DNA of 8,792 bases, taken from positions 1 through 8,792 of the forward strand of contig QIHJ01000107.1 of assembly GCA_003229065.1 (NCBI GenBank). The letters are read 5' to 3'. Below the pieces are notes generated by a model, which worked only from the letters and a program-made list of their open reading frames with translations, was not told the origin of the DNA and did no database searches. Position 1 is the stretch's first letter, and the number at the start of each line of letters is the position of its first letter. Below, in pieces: positions 6,422-8,792 of the stretch. Position numbers and translations under genes: made by a program. The DNA is from Candidatus Dadabacteria bacterium. Lineage in GTDB: Bacteria; Desulfobacterota_D; UBA1144; Nemesobacterales; UBA2774.

Positions 6422-7498
6422 ATGGATGTAAATGAGATAATCGGCAAAATATTGAATGATAAGAGGATTACCCCCGAGGAAGGGCTTTATTTTCTAAAGG
6501 AAGCCGACACCTCCCGTATGGGAGCGCTTGCGGACTCGAAAAAGAGAAAATTCCACCCTGAAGGTATAGTTACCTTCGTCGCGGACACGAACCCGAACTA
6601 TACGAACGTATGCGATACGGAATGTCTGTTCTGCGCATTCTGGAGACCTCCGGGCGCATCAGACGCATACGCTTTAAGCATCGATAAAGTGATAGAGATA
6701 ATGAGGACTTCCTATCATAACGGGGCCACGACAGTGCTGCTACAAGGGGGACACAACCCGGAGATCGGGCTCGAGTATTACATTGAGCTCGTAAGAAGGG
6801 CTCGTGAGGAGATTCCGGACCTGCACCTCCATTTGTTCTCGGCTCCCGAGATAAGCGCTATTGCCAAGTACTCCGGAATTTCCACACAGGACGTATTAAA
6901 ACAGCTCTGGGACGCGGGGCTCAGGACTATCCCCGGCGGGGGAGCCGAAGTGCTTTCAAACCGAGTCAGAAAGAAAATCAGCCCTCTTAAGATAAACGCA
7001 GATGAGTGGATGAAAGTCACACGAGAGGCCCACATGCAGGGGTTTAAGACGACTGCCACAATGATGTTCGGGCACTTTGAGGAAGATGAGGATATAGTCG
7101 AACACCTAGAGAGAATCCGTGCGCTTCAGGACGAGACGGGTAATTTCCTGGCGTTCATTCCCTGGACGTTCAAGCCCAAGAATACTTTTCTTGAGAGAAA
7201 GCTCCCGAACGAAGTCGGAGGGGACAGGTACCTGCGAGTGCTTGCGATCTCGAGGATTTATCTGGACAACTTCGCCCATATACAGGGCTCCTGGTTTACG
7301 CAGGGCAACAAAGTCGGCTCTCTTTCCATGCACTACGGGGCGAGCGATCTGGGAGGGACGCTGTTTGACGAGAACGTCCTCACCTGTGCCGAGAACAAGT
7401 ACAAATCGAGCCTTGAGGAGCTTGTGCACATGATACGCTCCGCCGGGTTCAAGCCCGCTCAGCGGAACACCTACTACGAAGTAATCAACCGGTTTTAG
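6422..7498 (+). CDS. mqnC: Cyclic dehypoxanthine futalosine synthase, radical SAM
   Basis: Radical S-adenosylmethionine enzyme of the futalosine pathway of menaquinone synthesis; it cyclises dehypoxanthine futalosine to its cyclic form in the cytoplasm. The 358 residues fit the family. The iron-sulphur cluster motif is C-x3-C-x2-C at Cys64, Cys68 and Cys71 within NYTNVCDTECLFCAFWR. Other family landmarks are LLQGGHNPEIGLEYY (106-120), IPGGGAEVLSNRVRKKISP (170-188), the TTATMMFGH segment (210-218) and the GSLSMHYGASDLGGT segment near the C-terminus. MqnE and the CofH/CofG enzymes are relatives, but the sequence around the cysteines and GGGAE best fits MqnC. The gene stands alone on the plus strand, divergent from the envelope operon; other mqn genes are not in the window. 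There is no Shine-Dalgarno sequence before the ATG, though the N-terminus aligns with the usual start region of the family. Confidence 0.92.
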   Translation: MDVNEIIGKILNDKRITPEEGLYFLKEADTSRMGALADSKKRKFHPEGIVTFVADTNPNYTNVCDTECLFCAFWRPPGASDAYALSIDKVIEIMRTSYHNGATTVLLQGGHNPEIGLEYYIELVRRAREEIPDLHLHLFSAPEISAIAKYSGISTQDVLKQLWDAGLRTIPGGGAEVLSNRVRKKISPLKINADEWMKVTREAHMQGFKTTATMMFGHFEEDEDIVEHLERIRALQDETGNFLAFIPWTFKPKNTFLERKLPNEVGGDRYLRVLAISRIYLDNFAHIQGSWFTQGNKVGSLSMHYGASDLGGTLFDENVLTCAENKYKSSLEELVHMIRSAGFKPAQRNTYYEVINRF

Positions 7499-7538
7499 AA
7501 ATTACATTTCAAACAATATAATCACCTTAACCACACCC

Positions 7539-7570
7539 CCGGCAGAGTATATACTCCTTGGGAATGCCGG
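7539..7570 (+). terminator. Structured element downstream of mqnC, possible terminator
   Basis: CCGGCA (7539-7544) and TGCCGG (7565-7570) form a perfect 6-bp inverted repeat. The span between them begins with a second, perfect 12-bp palindrome, GAGTATATACTC (7545-7556). The element begins 41 nt after the mqnC stop and is followed by T-rich sequence (7576-7591), but the T-run starts several bases late and is broken, so this is not a textbook rho-independent terminator. On the minus strand, downstream of the small acidic gene, no U-tract follows. It could be a terminator or a protein-binding palindrome. Confidence 0.4.
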
Positions 7571-7604
7571 TAAGTTATATTTTGCCTTTTTACGCCTCAT
7601 TAAA

Positions 7605-7979
7605 CTAAAGAGGCTCTAAGGTTACCTTTACCTTCCAGGCGTTTCCGGTGAATTCGAGCAGGCAGCTGAATTTTGAAAAACGAAGGAGCAGAAAGTCGAA
7701 TAATTCAAGAGCCGAGCTTGTGACAAGAGGAGATGCTAAGAGGTCATCTAATTCTCGATCATCAAGATTTAAATACTCAGATGGAGAGAGCTCAAAGTCA
7801 ATCGCCTCTTCTCTGAGCGCCCTACTCTCTTTGGTATCCGTGAGTGTGATGTATCCCTCATCGCCAGATTTCTCGACCATCAGCCCAAGCGGCTTATCGC
7901 TCCCCTCCAGCACTCTGGATGCGAGGTATTCATCTATCTCGGAGATATGTATCTCGTCTGTTCTTTCTTCTTTTCCCAC
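7605..7979 (-). CDS. Small acidic protein of unknown function
   Basis: A 124-residue protein I do not recognise. It is rich in Glu and Asp, has no signal peptide or membrane segment, and looks like a compact cytoplasmic protein. The N-terminal part is EIHISEIDEYLASRVLEG; a strand-like stretch (LGLMVEK and GYITLTD), a helical acidic middle (LSPSEYLNLDDRELDDLLAS) and a hydrophobic C-terminal part (ALELFDFLLLRF, then WKVKVTLEP) follow. The opposite strand is also open, but its product is serine-rich and low in complexity, as expected of a shadow. The GTG at 7979 is the only canonical start before an in-frame stop at 7995-7997. There is no Shine-Dalgarno sequence, and a -10-like TATATT ends 6 nt upstream, so the mRNA may be leaderless. 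It follows the basic protein gene by 40 bases on the same strand and converges on mqnC. Confidence 0.6.
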   Translation of the reverse strand: MGKEERTDEIHISEIDEYLASRVLEGSDKPLGLMVEKSGDEGYITLTDTKESRALREEAIDFELSPSEYLNLDDRELDDLLASPLVTSSALELFDFLLLRFSKFSCLLEFTGNAWKVKVTLEPL

Positions 7980-7985
7980 AACGTG

Positions 7986-7991
7986 AATATA
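7986..7991 (-). promoter_or_regulatory. -10-like hexamer abutting the GTG of the small acidic gene
   Basis: TATATT (minus strand) matches the -10 consensus at five of six positions and ends 6 nt before the GTG. Transcription would then start at or near the first base of the coding region. No reasonable -35 is found at 16-18 nt spacing, so this is only suggestive. Confidence 0.25.
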
Positions 7992-8019
7992 ATATCAGGA
8001 TAGGGAAGAAAAAACGACT

Positions 8020-8792
8020 CTACCTTCTCACCTGACGGTTAAATGATTTTTTGCCGGAGTTCCTCATCGTACTGCGGCTGCTATTAAAACTCTTGTTCAC
8101 AGTACTCCCGATCCTATTGCGGTTAGGCGCGCTTCTTACAGTACTCTTCTTAGCTGCCTTCTTATTAAAGTTGCCTTTATGTGCGTTATTTACTTTTCTT
8201 TGTTTGGCATGGTTATTAGCTTTGTTTGATTTAAAGCTTTTCTGATGTCTCTGCCCTTTGTTTACTGATCTTGACTTGACCTGGGGCTTCTGAGATTTAT
8301 AAGCTGCTTTGCTCTTTTGAGAGTTAGGCGGGCTCAGGCTCTTATTTGAAGCCTTAAAGGGCTTTCGGCTATTTTTGATACTCTTCGCGTTATAGTTCCT
8401 TGGGCTCACTAAATTTCTGTCTGAATTCCCACGGAGCTTATTCCCTTCTGGCTTGGACTTATACTTATTTTGACCTGGGCTCGAGTTAACCTGGCTCTTA
8501 TAGCCTGTGTTCTTACCTAATTGCGGGTGCTTGGAGCTTTGGTATTGAGTAGAGATTTTATTCCGGTTTATCTGCTGTTTATTGCTCTTTGCCGGAGCTA
8601 GATGAGAATCCTCAATACGTGAATTATTCTTTACTTCTGCACGCTTCCCTTGCTTATGTACCCCCGACTTATTATAGTCAGACCTCAAATCCTGGCTGTT
8701 CCTATTTACGACCGTATCTTTGGATGAGCTTCTCTCTTTCCTATTCACTAAGCCTGTATTATTGTCCACTTGGCGATTTCTGCGCTCGTCGT
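8020..8792 (-). CDS. C-terminal part of a highly basic low-complexity protein (5' end beyond window)
   Basis: An open frame of at least 257 codons ending with QVRR and a stop. It reads through to the right edge without a stop, so the GTG at 8769 need not be the start and the gene is probably cut by the window. The visible product is dominated by Lys, Asn, Ser, Arg and Gln, with few acidic or large hydrophobic residues, and should be very basic and disordered. Degenerate short motifs recur, such as YKS (three copies, as in GYKSQ, KYKSK and AYKSQ), NKS-type pairs and KKAAKKS near the end. No named domain is visible. Disordered basic tails occur in RNA helicases, histone H1-like proteins and some secreted or surface proteins with Arg/Asn-rich C-termini; the part outside the window would decide. 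The leucine-rich frame on the other strand is its antisense shadow. A spurious open frame is less likely but not excluded. Confidence 0.5.
   Translation of the reverse strand, partial: DERRNRQVDNNTGLVNRKERSSSKDTVVNRNSQDLRSDYNKSGVHKQGKRAEVKNNSRIEDSHLAPAKSNKQQINRNKISTQYQSSKHPQLGKNTGYKSQVNSSPGQNKYKSKPEGNKLRGNSDRNLVSPRNYNAKSIKNSRKPFKASNKSLSPPNSQKSKAAYKSQKPQVKSRSVNKGQRHQKSFKSNKANNHAKQRKVNNAHKGNFNKKAAKKSTVRSAPNRNRIGSTVNKSFNSSRSTMRNSGKKSFNRQVRR

Noticed and set aside
6778..7429. Minus-strand and alternative plus-strand open frames inside mqnC
   Set aside because: They lie wholly within a confidently identified radical SAM gene and show no conserved motif.
7648..7986. Plus-strand open frame of 112 codons opposite the small acidic gene
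   Set aside because: The product is serine-rich without domain features and is best explained as a shadow; the minus-strand product has the more protein-like composition.
8051..8245. Plus-strand open frame of 64 codons coding for a leucine-rich, membrane-like peptide
   Set aside because: It is the antisense of Lys- and Asn-rich codons of the basic protein, which read as Leu, Phe and Ile on the other strand; no ribosome binding site is seen.

Overview
The window looks like chromosomal DNA from a Gram-negative bacterium with an outer membrane. Two predicted lipoproteins, one of them LolB-like, indicate the outer membrane. A MqnC-type radical SAM enzyme indicates menaquinone synthesis by the futalosine route. 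Gene content and the TPR-LolB pairing would suit a deltaproteobacterium-like lineage or a related uncultured phylum, but I cannot name a taxon from sequence alone. I see no tRNA, rRNA, CRISPR array, phage gene or intact insertion sequence. No gene-free stretch exceeds 300 bases; the longest is the roughly 220-base gap upstream of ptsH.

Reading the minus strand from right to left, the layout is as follows. At the right edge (8020-8792) is the C-terminal part of a very basic, low-complexity, Lys/Asn/Ser/Arg-rich protein whose frame stays open to the window end. It is followed by a small acidic protein of unknown function (7605-7979). These two converge on mqnC, the only plus-strand gene (6422-7498), with a structured palindromic intergenic segment between them. 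Divergent from mqnC is a tight three-gene envelope operon: an exported transglutaminase-like protein (4900-6330), a lipoprotein with about 15 TPRs (3120-4910) and a LolB/DUF4292-like lipoprotein (2347-3108). Next comes a well-formed sigma70-type promoter and a roughly 165-nt leader carrying two copies of a 13-bp repeat. This leads into ptsH (HPr, 1841-2122) and ptsI (Enzyme I, 81-1844), which overlap by 4 bp. A second near-consensus promoter at 2-30 points out of the left edge.

Functionally there are three modules. The first is the general phosphorelay of the PEP phosphotransferase system, with catalytic His and Cys residues in Enzyme I and both the His and regulatory Ser sites in HPr. No sugar permease lies beside it, which suits either a regulatory or a mannose-type PTS encoded elsewhere. 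The second is an outer-membrane or periplasm module (transglutaminase fold, TPR scaffold, LolB-like lipoprotein) probably concerned with envelope assembly or lipoprotein handling. The third is the menaquinone step.

The points most worth a second look are the repeat-bearing ptsHI leader, the envelope trio, the basic disordered protein at the right edge, and the absence of Shine-Dalgarno sequences at the first genes of transcripts while genes inside operons have them.
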